DNA from: Acidovorax sp. GBBC 1281
GTDB lineage: Bacteria > Pseudomonadota > Gammaproteobacteria > Burkholderiales > Burkholderiaceae_C
Assembly (NCBI RefSeq): GCF_028473645.1
Contig: NZ_CP097269.1
Coordinates: forward strand, 2,188,001-2,252,000
Length of the DNA stretch: 64,000 nt
Direction: 5' to 3'
Both the position numbers and the translations under genes were made by a program. This document shows positions 26,110 through 35,011 of this stretch, one piece after another (the stretch's first letter is position 1; each line of letters opens with the position of its first letter). Below the pieces are notes generated by a model. It saw only the letters and a list, made by a program, of their open reading frames with translations. It was not told the DNA's origin and did no database searches.

Positions 26110-27026
26110 TTAACGTACGTTGCGCAAACCGCCCGCATCACCCACAGGGTCCAGATCTTCTCCCATGCCCAGTTCGGCACCCGTGGTGGGATCGATGTCG
26201 GGCTGCGATGCCGTGCGTTCGGCCATCTGCTCCACGGCGGGCGCTTCCAACTCGTTCAGGGTCACGGTCGCCAGGCCATCGCCGCCATCCACCGCTTCCG
26301 CGCCCTGGGGCGGGGGAACGGCGTTCCAGCGGTCCCCTTCGTTCCATGCGCCCCGCACTTCGGGCTCGCCCTGCGAGGTGCGAAAGACACGCTGGTGAAG
26401 CGCGGATCGCCTGGCAGCTTGCCGGCAGGGAAGTTCGGTTCGATGGCATAGAGCGCTTTTTCAAACGACTTCTGGTGGGCGATCTCGCGCGTCATGAGGA
26501 AAGTCAGCGCGTCTTTCACGCCCGGGTCGTCCGTGAGATTGATGAGGCGTTCGTACACGATCTTCGCGCGGGATTCGGCTGCGATGTTCGACCGCAGGTC
26601 GGCGGTGGGCTCGCCAATGGTGTCGATGTAGGCAGCGGTCCAGGGCACGCCTGCCGAATTGATCAACGCCGGGCCACCCCCGTACAGCACCTGGGTGAAG
26701 TGGCTGTCGTTGTCTGCGCCGGTGATGGAGCGGTAGAGGTCGCCTTCCTTTTCAATGCCTTCCGCCAGCCGGCCCTTGGCGCCCTTGTTGAGCATGCCCA
26801 CGATGGTGCCGATGATCTCCAGATGGCTCAGTTCTTCGGTGGCGATGTCGAAGAGCATGTCCTTGCGGCCACGGTCGTCCTCGCCCAATGCCTGGGTGAA
26901 ATAGCGGCAGGCTGCGGCGAGTTCGCCCTGGGGTCCGCCGAACTGCTCCAGCAGCAGGTTGGCGAGGCCGGGATTGGTTTCGCTGATTCGTACGGTGTAT
27001 TGCAGCCGCTTGTTATGAGAAAACAT
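26110..27026 (-). pseudogene. Manganese catalase, frameshifted
   Basis: From ATG at 27026 (AAGGAG seven bases upstream) the protein begins MFSHNKRLQYTVRISETNPGLANLLLEQFGGPQGELAAACRYF and carries the di-manganese ligand regions GELAAACRYFTQAL, TEELSHLEIIGTIVGML and EIAHQKSFEKALYAIEPNFPAGKLPG. After FTSVSF (codon near 26385-26390) homology jumps to another frame, which reads FRTSQGEPEVRGAWNEGDRWN ... DGGDGLATVTLNELE to a stop at 26110. One base appears lost near 26386. The intact enzyme would break down hydrogen peroxide without haem. As sequenced, the C-terminal cap and the metal-site Glu/His set are kept, but the tail is replaced by unrelated residues. Confidence 0.85.
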
Positions 27027-27415
27027 GAATGCTCCTTGTGGGGTTGAGCCAGCGGGTTCACCGACAGGCGACGCCATGCGGCGTCGATGGGGTCGGGGCA
27101 AGCGGTGTGCCGCAGGAGCGGGCCCGGGCCGATGGCATTGCAGAGCGGTGGTGTGGGCGAGCAGATCCCCTGCATCTGCGCTGTCCCGCGTTGCTGGTGG
27201 AGGCTCAGCGGAACACGCCATGCACCCTGTGAGGCCCATGGCTCGAGCCACCCGCGCCAGTGCCGGTGACGCTTGGCAGTGCATTCAGCCATCGCCACCG
27301 GCAGGCCCTGCAACAGGGGAGCAATTGCCTGCGAGGTGCCGCACGGTAACTTTTGCAGCGGTTTTTTCTGTTTCCCCGGTAGAGAATGGCCGCTGTCTAG
27401 GGAAGTGAAGCCTGT
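27027..27415. other. Intergenic region upstream of the manganese catalase
   Basis: 389 bases without a supportable gene; short open frames here are not conserved-looking. The only element picked out is the sigma-54-like site at 27098-27112. Confidence 0.6.
27098..27112 (-). promoter_or_regulatory. Sigma-54-like -24/-12 site before the catalase
   Basis: On the minus strand it reads CGGCACA-CCGC-TTGC. Both invariant pairs (GG and GC) are present with the required 10-base spacing; one consensus base (first T) differs. Predicted transcript start is about 60 bases before the catalase ATG. Confidence 0.45.
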
Positions 27416-28258
27416 CTAGAGCCCAGGCCGAGCGATGGGCGGCGCCACGGCGGCGTGGCGCTTGTGGGCGCTGGCGAGGTAGGTTTTCACGATGATCCGC
27501 TCGGCCTCGCGGTCGATGGGCAGGCCTTCGAGAAAATCGTCGATGGCTTCGTAGCTCACACCGAATGCGTCTTCGTCGGGCCGCTACGGTGCCAGCGTTT
27601 CCAGATCGGCCGTGGGCACTTTCATCACCAGATCGCGGGGCGCGCCCAACGCGAAGCCCACCACGCGCACACGGCGCTTGTTCAGGCCCGCCAGCGGGAG
27701 CACGTCGGCCGCTCCGTCGCCATGCTTGGTGAAAAATCCCATCAGCGCCTCGGCGGCGTGATCGGTGCCGATGACCAGCCCGGCCGTGGCACCGGCCACT
27801 GCGTATTGCGCCACCATGCGGGCCCGCGCCTTGATGTTGCCGACCAGGAAGTCTTGCGACGCGGCATCGCCCAGGTCCACGCCGGCAGCGATCAGCGCCT
27901 GCTGCATGGCATCGACCGATGCGCGGATGTCGACGGTGCGCACCTCATCCGGCGCGATGAAGTCGAGGCACCTGGCGGCCTCGGCCTCGTCCCGCTGCTG
28001 GCCATACGGCAGCCGCATGGCGATGAAACGGGCGCTTTCTCCGGAGGCTCTCTGGCGGGCCACGGCCCGCTGCGCCAGGCAGCCGGCGACGAGCGAATCC
28101 ACGCCGCCGCTGATCCCGAGCACGTAGGTCCTACGCCCGGTGCGGGCAAGGTACTGGGCCAGGAAATCGACATGGCGCTCCAGTTCGGCCTCCACATCGA
28201 ACTCGCGCACCACCGACAGGGATTCCAGAATCTGGGATTGGCTGGGTCTCTCGCTCAT
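27416..28258 (-). pseudogene. nadE: Ammonia-dependent NAD synthetase with internal stop
   Basis: The frame from 28258 (MSERPSQSQILESL; GAGGAG upstream) has the P-loop YVLGISGGVDSLVAGCL, then LGDAASQDFLVGNIKARARM, VIGTDHAAEALMGFFTKHGDG and LNKRRVR, all NadE signatures. After VPTADLETLAP a TAG (27584-27586) interrupts the frame. Reading on gives RPDEDAFGVSYEAIDDFLEG ... KTYLASAHKRHAAVAPP and a natural stop at 27416, for 280 codons, the normal family length. CAG to TAG (a single C-to-T change) explains the stop. The lost 55 residues close over the active site. A glutamine-dependent NadE elsewhere in the genome probably supplies NAD. Confidence 0.85.
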
Positions 28259-28526
28259 GTGCATTCGCTCCTCAAGGATGGGTGGTGGTTGGGCGGGGGG
28301 CGGCGCGGCGCGGGCGTCGCCAGTCCGCAAAAGGACCATTGGGGGGCCAAGCGGCCGGGCGCAGTTGTCGTAGGGGGCCGGCATGCCGCTGCGCGTTGCC
28401 AGACAGGGGGTGGGAGCGCGCGAGGGGGGCACGGTCCGGCAGAGCGGCCCACCCCCATCCATTTCGGATGCCGCCGAAGCACCATGGGTCAAAAAGGCCT
28501 CTGCCGCAATAAGTACTAAGGCATTG

Positions 28527-28545
28527 TGCTATAAAAAATATAGCA
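28527..28545. repeat. TGCTATA-N5-TATAGCA palindrome
   Basis: Perfect 7-bp inverted repeat with an AAAAA loop, just downstream of the hybrid kinase stop. The core TGCTAT/ATAGCA is shared with 10202-10222. It could serve as a weak transcript end for the kinase gene. Confidence 0.5.
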
Positions 28546-28558
28546 AATGATTGTGAGC

Positions 28559-31500
28559 TCAGTGCGATGCGTTGCCTCGCTGCCGGGCCTCGATGAGCGC
28601 CACGAGTTTCTGGACCTCCACGGGCTTGACCATGTGCGCGTCGAAACCCGCCTCGGCGGCGGCGTTGCGGTCCGCCTCCTGGCCCCAGCCGGTCAGCGCG
28701 ATCAGTTGCACGTCCTCACCGCCCGGCAGGGCACGCATCTGGCGTGCCACCTCGTGCCCGATCATGCCTGGCATGCCGATGTCGAGCACGGCCACGTCCG
28801 GCATGGCCTGGCGGGCAGCCTCGAGCGCTGCGGGGCCGTCGGAACAGGTGCTTACCTCGCAGCCGGAGATCTGCAGCAGGGTGGCGATGCTCCAGGCCGC
28901 ATCGGCGTTGTCGTCGGCCACCAGCACCTTGGGCGCCGTGGTGGACAGCTTGCGCAGCGGGGCGGGCGGCTCGGGCTCCGGCAGCGGGGCGAGGGGCTCC
29001 GCCTGCGCCAGCGGCAGACGCACGGTGAAGGTGCTGCCCTTGCCGGGGCCCGAGCTGCTGCCCTCCACCAAGCCGCCGTGCAGTTCCACGATGCTGCGCA
29101 CGAGCGCCAGGCCGATGCCCAGGCCCCGCGTGCCGGGCAGGTCGGAAGTTTCCTGGACGAACATGCCGAACATGCTGTGGATGTTGCCCGCTTCCATGCC
29201 GATGCCGTTGTCAGTCACGGCGATCACGGCGGTGCGCTGGTCCACGTGGGCCCGTATCCCGATGTGCCCGCCCTGCGGGGTGTATTTGGCGGCGTTGGCC
29301 AGCAGGTTGGACAGCACCTGGCTGAGCCGCACCGGGTCCGCATCGAGCACCACCGGCGTGTGCGGCAGCACCACCTCCAGCCGGTGCGCGCCGGCTTCGA
29401 TGGCGGGCTTTGTGGTTTCGATGGCCATGTCCACCACCTCGGACAGCAGGATGCGGCGGCGGTGCAGGGTCAGGCGTCCCAGCCGCAGGCGAGAGACGTC
29501 CAGCAGGTCGTCCAGCAGCGTCTTCATGGCGGCGGATTGCCGGTCCAGGATGTTGGACGATTGCGCCCGCTCCCGGTCGCTCAGCTGCCCCGACTGCAGC
29601 GCTTCGGCGGCATTGCGGATGGAGGCGAGGGGGTTGCGGAGCTCGTGCGACAGCACGGCCAGGAACCGGTCCTTGGCGGCGTCGGCGGCTTCCAGCGCCG
29701 AGTGCGCGGCTTCTTTCTGCCGCAGGGCCTCGACCAGTTCGGCCCGGCTGGTCTCCAGGTCTTCCTGGGCCTGGCGGGCACGGCTCTGGTCGCGCAGGAT
29801 CTTGACGAAGCCGACCACGGCGCCATCGTCGAGCATCGGCATCAACACCCCGCTGGCCCAGAAGGTGGTGCCATCTTTGCGGCGGTGCAGGCGGTCGTCC
29901 ATGGCGCGGCCATCGGTGAGCGCCTGGCGCACCTCGATCTGCGGCGCGCCCAGGGCACGGTCTTCGTCGGTGAAGATGATGTCGGCGGGCTGCCTGAGCA
30001 CCTCGGCCTCGGGGTAGCCGAGCAGGCGCTCGGCGCCCACGTTCCAGCGGGTCACGCGCATCTGCGGATCGGTGGAGAAGATGGCGAACTCGACCGCGTT
30101 CTCCACGATGAGCCGCAGTTGCTCCTCGCTGCGGCTGAGGGCTTCTTCCGCCCGTTTGCGCTCCGTCACGTCGGTGCACATCACCAGCGCGGCGTCGGCT
30201 CGGCCTTGCACGTTCGACAGGCGGCTCACGTTGTTGAAGGTCCAGATCACCGAGCCGTCCTTGCGCAGGCAGCGCTTTTCGACTTGGAAAGGCTCGCCGT
30301 GGCGGGCGAGCTTGTCGAACAGCCGCGCGCTCTCGGCCCGGTCGTCGGGGTGGACGAGATCGAGCATCGACATGCCCACGATTTCGGCCTCGGAGTAGCC
30401 CAGCAGCTCGCGGTAGCTGCGGTTGGTGAATTCGATGCGCCCGTCCAGCGACACCTCCATCACCCCGGCCGTCGCCTGGCTGACGATGAGGCTGAATCGG
30501 TCCTGCGAGACACGCAAGGCCTCCTGGCTGTGTTTGCGCTCGGTGATGTCCACGAACGTGAGCACCACCCCGGCAATGCGGTCGTCCAGCGTGCGGTAGG
30601 GCAGGGCCCTGACCAGGAACCACTGGCCGCCGCCCTTGCCGACCTCGCGCTCCATCGGCACCAGCCGCTCCAGCACGCGGCGGGCATCGGAGGTCATTTC
30701 CGGGTAGTCGAGGTGGGTCGCCAGGTCGGACAGCGGGCGTCCGATGTCGGTGGGAATCAGCTTGAACAGCGTGATCGCCGAGGGCGTGAAGCGGGTGATG
30801 CACAGATCGCGGTCCAGGAACACCGTCGCGATCGCGGTGGCGTCCATCAGGTTGTGCATGTCGCTGTTGGAGTGGCCGAGTTCATCGACCTTGCTCTTGA
30901 GCTCGTGGTTGACGGTGGTCAGCTCTTCGTTGATCGACTGCAGTTCTTCGCGGCTGGTTTCGAGTTCCTCGGTGGCCGAGCGCAGCTCTTCGTTCATGGC
31001 CTGCAATTCTTCGTTGCTCGCTTTGAGTTCCTCGGTGGATACCTCGTACTGCTCGACCGTGTCGCGCAGGTGCAGTTTCATGCGCTCGAGCTCTTGCTCC
31101 AGGTGCTGCGCCAGGGGCTCGGAGACCGCCATGGGCCGCACCGGCATGGGCAGCAGCGGTTGCAGCGCCGACGCGGGCTGAATGATCACCAGATAAAAGC
31201 CCGGCGCCTCGTGGAACGGGACGATGCGGACCACCAGCACCATTTCGCCGCCGGCATGGGTGAAGGCCAAAGGCGGGGTCTCCACGGCCGTCTTGCGCTG
31301 CGCTGCCTGGTAGAGCGCAGCGCGTACCTCGATGCGCAGGTCCTCGTGGATGGCGCGCAGCAGGTTGCGGCTGGGCTCGCCGCCCTGAAAGCGCAGGAAC
31401 TCGCCGGCATTGGGCGACAGGTGCACGATGTCGTGGCCGGCATCGATCAGCACGGAGGGCGGCGCGATCTTCTCCAGCAGCCGGAAATGCAGTTCGCCCC

Positions 31501-33178
31501 AGTTGTGGCTGCGGCCCTCGAGAGGCGGCAGATCGCGCAAGGCCGGGGGCGTCGAGGTAAAGGCCGGGCCGGCCAGCACCGGACCGGACCGCGCGGCATG
31601 CTGCGCCTCCATGGCGAGCGAGACGGTGCCGGGCGCAGAGTGCCCCGGCATGCCCGAGCGCGAGGCGGGGCGGTGGCTGTAGATGCGGTGCTTCTTGTCG
31701 AGCACGGCAAACAGGGGGCTGTTGTCTTCGACGGATTCCGACGAGCCCAGAAACATCAGCCCGCGGGGCTTGAGCGAGAAATGGAAGGTGTCGAAAACGC
31801 GGTGCTGGGCGTTGCGGTTCAGGTAGATCAGCAGGTTGCGGCAGGTGACGAGGTCGAGCCGCGAGAACGGCGAATCCTTGAGCACGTCATGCACCGCGAA
31901 CAGCACCATTTCGCGAATTTCGCGGCGCAGCCGATAGCCGCGGTGCTCCTTCACGAAATACCGGCGCAGCCGCTCTTCCGACACATCGGCCTCGATGGTC
32001 GTGGGATAGAGCCCCTCGCGGGCGATGCCGATGGCCTCGTCGTCCAGGTCGCTGGCGAAGACCTGGATCACCGGCGCCGCATCCACCTTGCGGGCGTATT
32101 CACTGAGCAAGATGGCGATGGAGTAGGCCTCCTCGCCTGTGGCGCAGGCCGCCACCCACACGCGCAGCGAATCCCCTGGTCCCTTGCCGGCAAACAGCGC
32201 CCCGATGTGCGCCTCCAGCACACTGAAGCATTCGCCGTCGCGAAAGAAGTTGGTCACGCTGATGAGCAGGTCCTGCAGCAGCGCCCCGGCTTCGCCGGGC
32301 CGCGTGCGCAGGCAATCCAGATAGCCCGGCAGGTCGGCGATGCCGTTGACCTGCATGCGACGGCCGATGCGCCGCAGGATGGTGGCCCGCTTGTAGTAGG
32401 CGAAGTCCCGGCCGGTCCGCGTTCGCAGGAAGATCAGTACGTCGCGCAGGGCCGCCTCCGTGGCCATGCCATGGGGAATCGGGTTTTCCATGGGCGGGGG
32501 GCCCTTCTCCGAAGGCAGCTTCAGGCGGTGCTCGAGCCGGTAGTACTCCAGCAGCCGGCCGGGCATGGCCGCCGCGGGCAGCGTCCAGTCCACCATGCCG
32601 GTGGCCAGCGCCGAGCGGGGCATGCTGCTGTGCTCCGCCTCGTCCGGGTCCTGGGCGATGGTGAGGCCGCCGCGCTCCTTGATGCGCTTGATGCCGATGG
32701 CACCGTCGCCATCCATGCCCGACAGCACGATGGCTGTGGCATGCGGCCCATGGGTGTCTGCCAGCATGCGAAAGAACAGGTCCACGGTCACTTGGCCATG
32801 GCGCGGGCTCGGCAGATCGGCCAACTGCAGAAAGCCGTCATAGGTGCGCAAGACCTTGCCTGGCGGGATGACGTAGACGGTGTTGACCTGGACCTTGCAG
32901 GTCTCGCGCACCTGCAGCACCCGCAGGGAGGTGGAGCGCTGCAGGATATCTGCCAGCTCGCTGTCGTGGTCGGGCGACAGGTGCAGGATCACGACGAAAG
33001 CCAGCCCGGGGTCTTCGGGCATGGACTGCAGAAAGGTCTGCAGGGCCGAGATGCTGCCCGCCGAACCCCCCAGGCCGATCAGCGGCAGCATGTGATAGGC
33101 CCGCGCCGGCGCCACGCTGTCCAGCGCCTCTCCCACATGCTCTTCGGCTTCGTCGGGGGTGGTCAGCGAGTCATCCAT
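28559..33178 (-). CDS. CheB-CheR-PAS-histidine kinase-receiver fusion protein
   Basis: 1539 residues. Order: CheB methylesterase (about 30-215; active Ser in GLGGSAGSISAL, His in LHLSPDHD, Asp in SGMDGDGAIG), CheR methyltransferase (about 240-510; NFFRDGECF, WVAACATGEEAYSIAI), a long coiled coil (TEELKASNEELQAMNEELRS ...), several PAS domains, HisKA (FLAVLSHELRNPLASIRN), HATPase (SQVLSNLLANAAKYTP, GTRGLGIGLALVRSIV) and a C-terminal receiver (VLVADDNADAAW ... VAVLDIGMPGM). Such giants relay stress or envelope signals in many plant-associated bacteria; the CheB/CheR parts may modify their own or a partner protein. It is likely cytoplasmic, with no membrane segments. The neighbouring NtrC-type regulator may be its target. 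Confidence 0.93.
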   Translation of the reverse strand: MDDSLTTPDEAEEHVGEALDSVAPARAYHMLPLIGLGGSAGSISALQTFLQSMPEDPGLAFVVILHLSPDHDSELADILQRSTSLRVLQVRETCKVQVNTVYVIPPGKVLRTYDGFLQLADLPSPRHGQVTVDLFFRMLADTHGPHATAIVLSGMDGDGAIGIKRIKERGGLTIAQDPDEAEHSSMPRSALATGMVDWTLPAAAMPGRLLEYYRLEHRLKLPSEKGPPPMENPIPHGMATEAALRDVLIFLRTRTGRDFAYYKRATILRRIGRRMQVNGIADLPGYLDCLRTRPGEAGALLQDLLISVTNFFRDGECFSVLEAHIGALFAGKGPGDSLRVWVAACATGEEAYSIAILLSEYARKVDAAPVIQVFASDLDDEAIGIAREGLYPTTIEADVSEERLRRYFVKEHRGYRLRREIREMVLFAVHDVLKDSPFSRLDLVTCRNLLIYLNRNAQHRVFDTFHFSLKPRGLMFLGSSESVEDNSPLFAVLDKKHRIYSHRPASRSGMPGHSAPGTVSLAMEAQHAARSGPVLAGPAFTSTPPALRDLPPLEGRSHNWGELHFRLLEKIAPPSVLIDAGHDIVHLSPNAGEFLRFQGGEPSRNLLRAIHEDLRIEVRAALYQAAQRKTAVETPPLAFTHAGGEMVLVVRIVPFHEAPGFYLVIIQPASALQPLLPMPVRPMAVSEPLAQHLEQELERMKLHLRDTVEQYEVSTEELKASNEELQAMNEELRSATEELETSREELQSINEELTTVNHELKSKVDELGHSNSDMHNLMDATAIATVFLDRDLCITRFTPSAITLFKLIPTDIGRPLSDLATHLDYPEMTSDARRVLERLVPMEREVGKGGGQWFLVRALPYRTLDDRIAGVVLTFVDITERKHSQEALRVSQDRFSLIVSQATAGVMEVSLDGRIEFTNRSYRELLGYSEAEIVGMSMLDLVHPDDRAESARLFDKLARHGEPFQVEKRCLRKDGSVIWTFNNVSRLSNVQGRADAALVMCTDVTERKRAEEALSRSEEQLRLIVENAVEFAIFSTDPQMRVTRWNVGAERLLGYPEAEVLRQPADIIFTDEDRALGAPQIEVRQALTDGRAMDDRLHRRKDGTTFWASGVLMPMLDDGAVVGFVKILRDQSRARQAQEDLETSRAELVEALRQKEAAHSALEAADAAKDRFLAVLSHELRNPLASIRNAAEALQSGQLSDRERAQSSNILDRQSAAMKTLLDDLLDVSRLRLGRLTLHRRRILLSEVVDMAIETTKPAIEAGAHRLEVVLPHTPVVLDADPVRLSQVLSNLLANAAKYTPQGGHIGIRAHVDQRTAVIAVTDNGIGMEAGNIHSMFGMFVQETSDLPGTRGLGIGLALVRSIVELHGGLVEGSSSGPGKGSTFTVRLPLAQAEPLAPLPEPEPPAPLRKLSTTAPKVLVADDNADAAWSIATLLQISGCEVSTCSDGPAALEAARQAMPDVAVLDIGMPGMIGHEVARQMRALPGGEDVQLIALTGWGQEADRNAAAEAGFDAHMVKPVEVQKLVALIEARQRGNASH

Positions 33179-33518
33179 GTTGGCGTCTTTCTAATGAATA
33201 CCGATTATTGATCGTGGGCCTTGGCGGTCGAAGGCGTGGTCTGGCAGGCGATGGCGGAAAGCATGCATGGGGCCCGGTCGGAGCCGTGTCCTGGTGGGGC
33301 GTTTCCGGCGATGGGACGGGAGGCGCTGCGCTGGGGGATGGGGGCGGACCGCCGGAGCGGGCAATGGCGTGCACGCCCAATGTGCCTGGCACGTGGCGGG
33401 TTCAGGATTCAGGGCCTTGGCAACGAACCGCTTCGGCGCACCTCCGCAGGCCCGGGGCCCGCGTGAAGGGCCGTGCCTGCGATTGCATGGGGCCGCGACA
33501 GCGCCACTGTGCGCCTGG
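33179..33518. other. Intergenic region between hybrid kinase and response regulator
   Basis: 340 bases with no supportable gene. It must hold the kinase promoter. An AT-rich patch (AATAATCGGTATTCATTAG on the minus strand, ending near 33190) lies 15-35 bases before the kinase ATG. No terminator hairpin was recognised. Confidence 0.5.
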
Positions 33519-34928
33519 TCAAGCGCCGGCGCCGTATTCCTTCAGCCGGTTGTACAGCGTCTTCATGCTGATGCCCAGCATGGCGGCAGTCTGCTCGCGT
33601 CGTTGCCCGCAGTGGGCGAAGGTGGCCAGGATCAGTGCCCGCTCTACTTCCGCCAGGGAGCTGCCCAGCGGCAGGCGCAGTTCGGTGGGGGTGGCAGCGC
33701 CGTTGGCCGGCGCTGCCACCTCCGGCTGCTGCGGCGCAAGCGGTTGGATTGGAAGCTGCGGCTGCGAAGGCACGAGGTCGCGGGGCAGCCAGCGCTCGGT
33801 GACCGGCCCTTCCTGCGTCATCACGAAGGCGCGCTGCAGCACGTTGCGCAATTCGCGCACATTGCCGGGCCATCGGTACTCCGCCAGGCGATCCAGGGCG
33901 GCAGTGGTCAGCGTTTTGCGCCCGCCCTCGCGCGCAGCGATGTCGTCCAGAAAGTGCTGGGCCAGAAGGGGCAGGTCTTCCAGCCGGTCCCGCAGGGGCG
34001 GCAGGTGAAGGGGGAACACGTTGAGGCGGTAAAGCAGGTCTTCCCGCAACGCGCCATCGACCACGGCCTGGGCCAGCTCGCGATTGCTGGCGGCCACGAT
34101 GCGCACATCGGTGTGCCGCGCTTCGGTGGACCCGACGCGCATGAAGGTGCCGGTCTCCAGCACCCGCAAGAGCTTGACCTGCGGCTCCAGCGGCATCTCG
34201 GTGATTTCGTCCAGGAAGAGGGTGCCGCCATTGGCACGCTCGAAAAACCCCAGGTGCTGCCGGTCTGCCCCCGTGAAGCTGCCCCGCTCGTGGCCGAAGA
34301 CTTCGCTCTCGATCAGCTGGGGCGAGATCGCGCCGCAGTTCACCGCCAGAAAAGGCCCGTCGCGCCGCCGGCTGAGGTCATGGAGGGAGCGGGCAACCAA
34401 TTCCTTGCCGGAGCCGCTCTCTCCTGTCACGAACACCGAAACCGACGTGCCGGCCACGCAGGCGATCTGCTCGTACACCTTGCGCATGATGGACGACCGG
34501 CCCAGCAGGTGGCCGAAGCGGCCGGTCGATTCCCACTGCAGGCGCATGTCCTGGATCTCGGCCAGCAGGGTGGAAGGAGAGCGTGCACGGGACAGCACGG
34601 CATTGAGCCGCCGCGTGTCCACCGGCTTGATGAGGTAGTCCGCGGCGCCCAGGCGAAGGGCCTGGATCGAGGTGTCCAGGCTAGCGTGGCCGGTGATCAG
34701 CACCACTTCCGAATAGGAGAGCAACTCGGCCTCCTCGCACAGGGAAAGGCCATTGCCGTCTGGCAACTGCAGGTCGAGCAGCACGATGTCGGGGCGCTGC
34801 AGGGCGATCTGGCGGCGCGCATCCCGGAGCGAAGAAGCCGTGGCTGCCGTGAATCCGCCAGTGTGCAATAAGCTCGCCAGCATGCGCGCGGAGTCGGCAT
34901 CGTCTTCAACTACCAGGGCATGGGCCAT
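33519..34928 (-). CDS. NtrC-type sigma-54-dependent response regulator
   Basis: 469 residues from ATG at 34928 (GGGGAG upstream). Receiver domain: MAHALVVEDDADSARMLASLL ... IVLLDLQLPDGNG (phosphoacceptor Asp) and the Lys of LIKPVD. AAA+ domain: Walker A GESGSGKELVARSLH, the sigma-54 contact loop reading GSFTGA (usual GAFTGA), Walker B GGTLFLDEIT, and YRWPGNVRELRNVLQ. C-terminal Fis-type HTH: RREQTAAMLGISMKTLYNRLKEYG. It should activate sigma-54 promoters after phosphorylation. The degenerate kinase lies upstream, the hybrid kinase downstream and rpoN2 next door, so the four probably form one circuit. Confidence 0.94.
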   Translation of the reverse strand: MAHALVVEDDADSARMLASLLHTGGFTAATASSLRDARRQIALQRPDIVLLDLQLPDGNGLSLCEEAELLSYSEVVLITGHASLDTSIQALRLGAADYLIKPVDTRRLNAVLSRARSPSTLLAEIQDMRLQWESTGRFGHLLGRSSIMRKVYEQIACVAGTSVSVFVTGESGSGKELVARSLHDLSRRRDGPFLAVNCGAISPQLIESEVFGHERGSFTGADRQHLGFFERANGGTLFLDEITEMPLEPQVKLLRVLETGTFMRVGSTEARHTDVRIVAASNRELAQAVVDGALREDLLYRLNVFPLHLPPLRDRLEDLPLLAQHFLDDIAAREGGRKTLTTAALDRLAEYRWPGNVRELRNVLQRAFVMTQEGPVTERWLPRDLVPSQPQLPIQPLAPQQPEVAAPANGAATPTELRLPLGSSLAEVERALILATFAHCGQRREQTAAMLGISMKTLYNRLKEYGAGA

Positions 34929-35011
34929 GCAAAGTCTCCCCGAGTAAGAATTTGAAAAAGAAGAATTATTTGCCGCGATTGCGGTTGCTGGTGTAAACGA
35001 ACGTACAGCGG

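Noticed and set aside
28547..33211. 1554-codon open frame on the + strand
   Set aside because: Fully antisense to the CheB-CheR-kinase gene. It is a consequence of GC-rich third positions; the opposite frame has all the domains.
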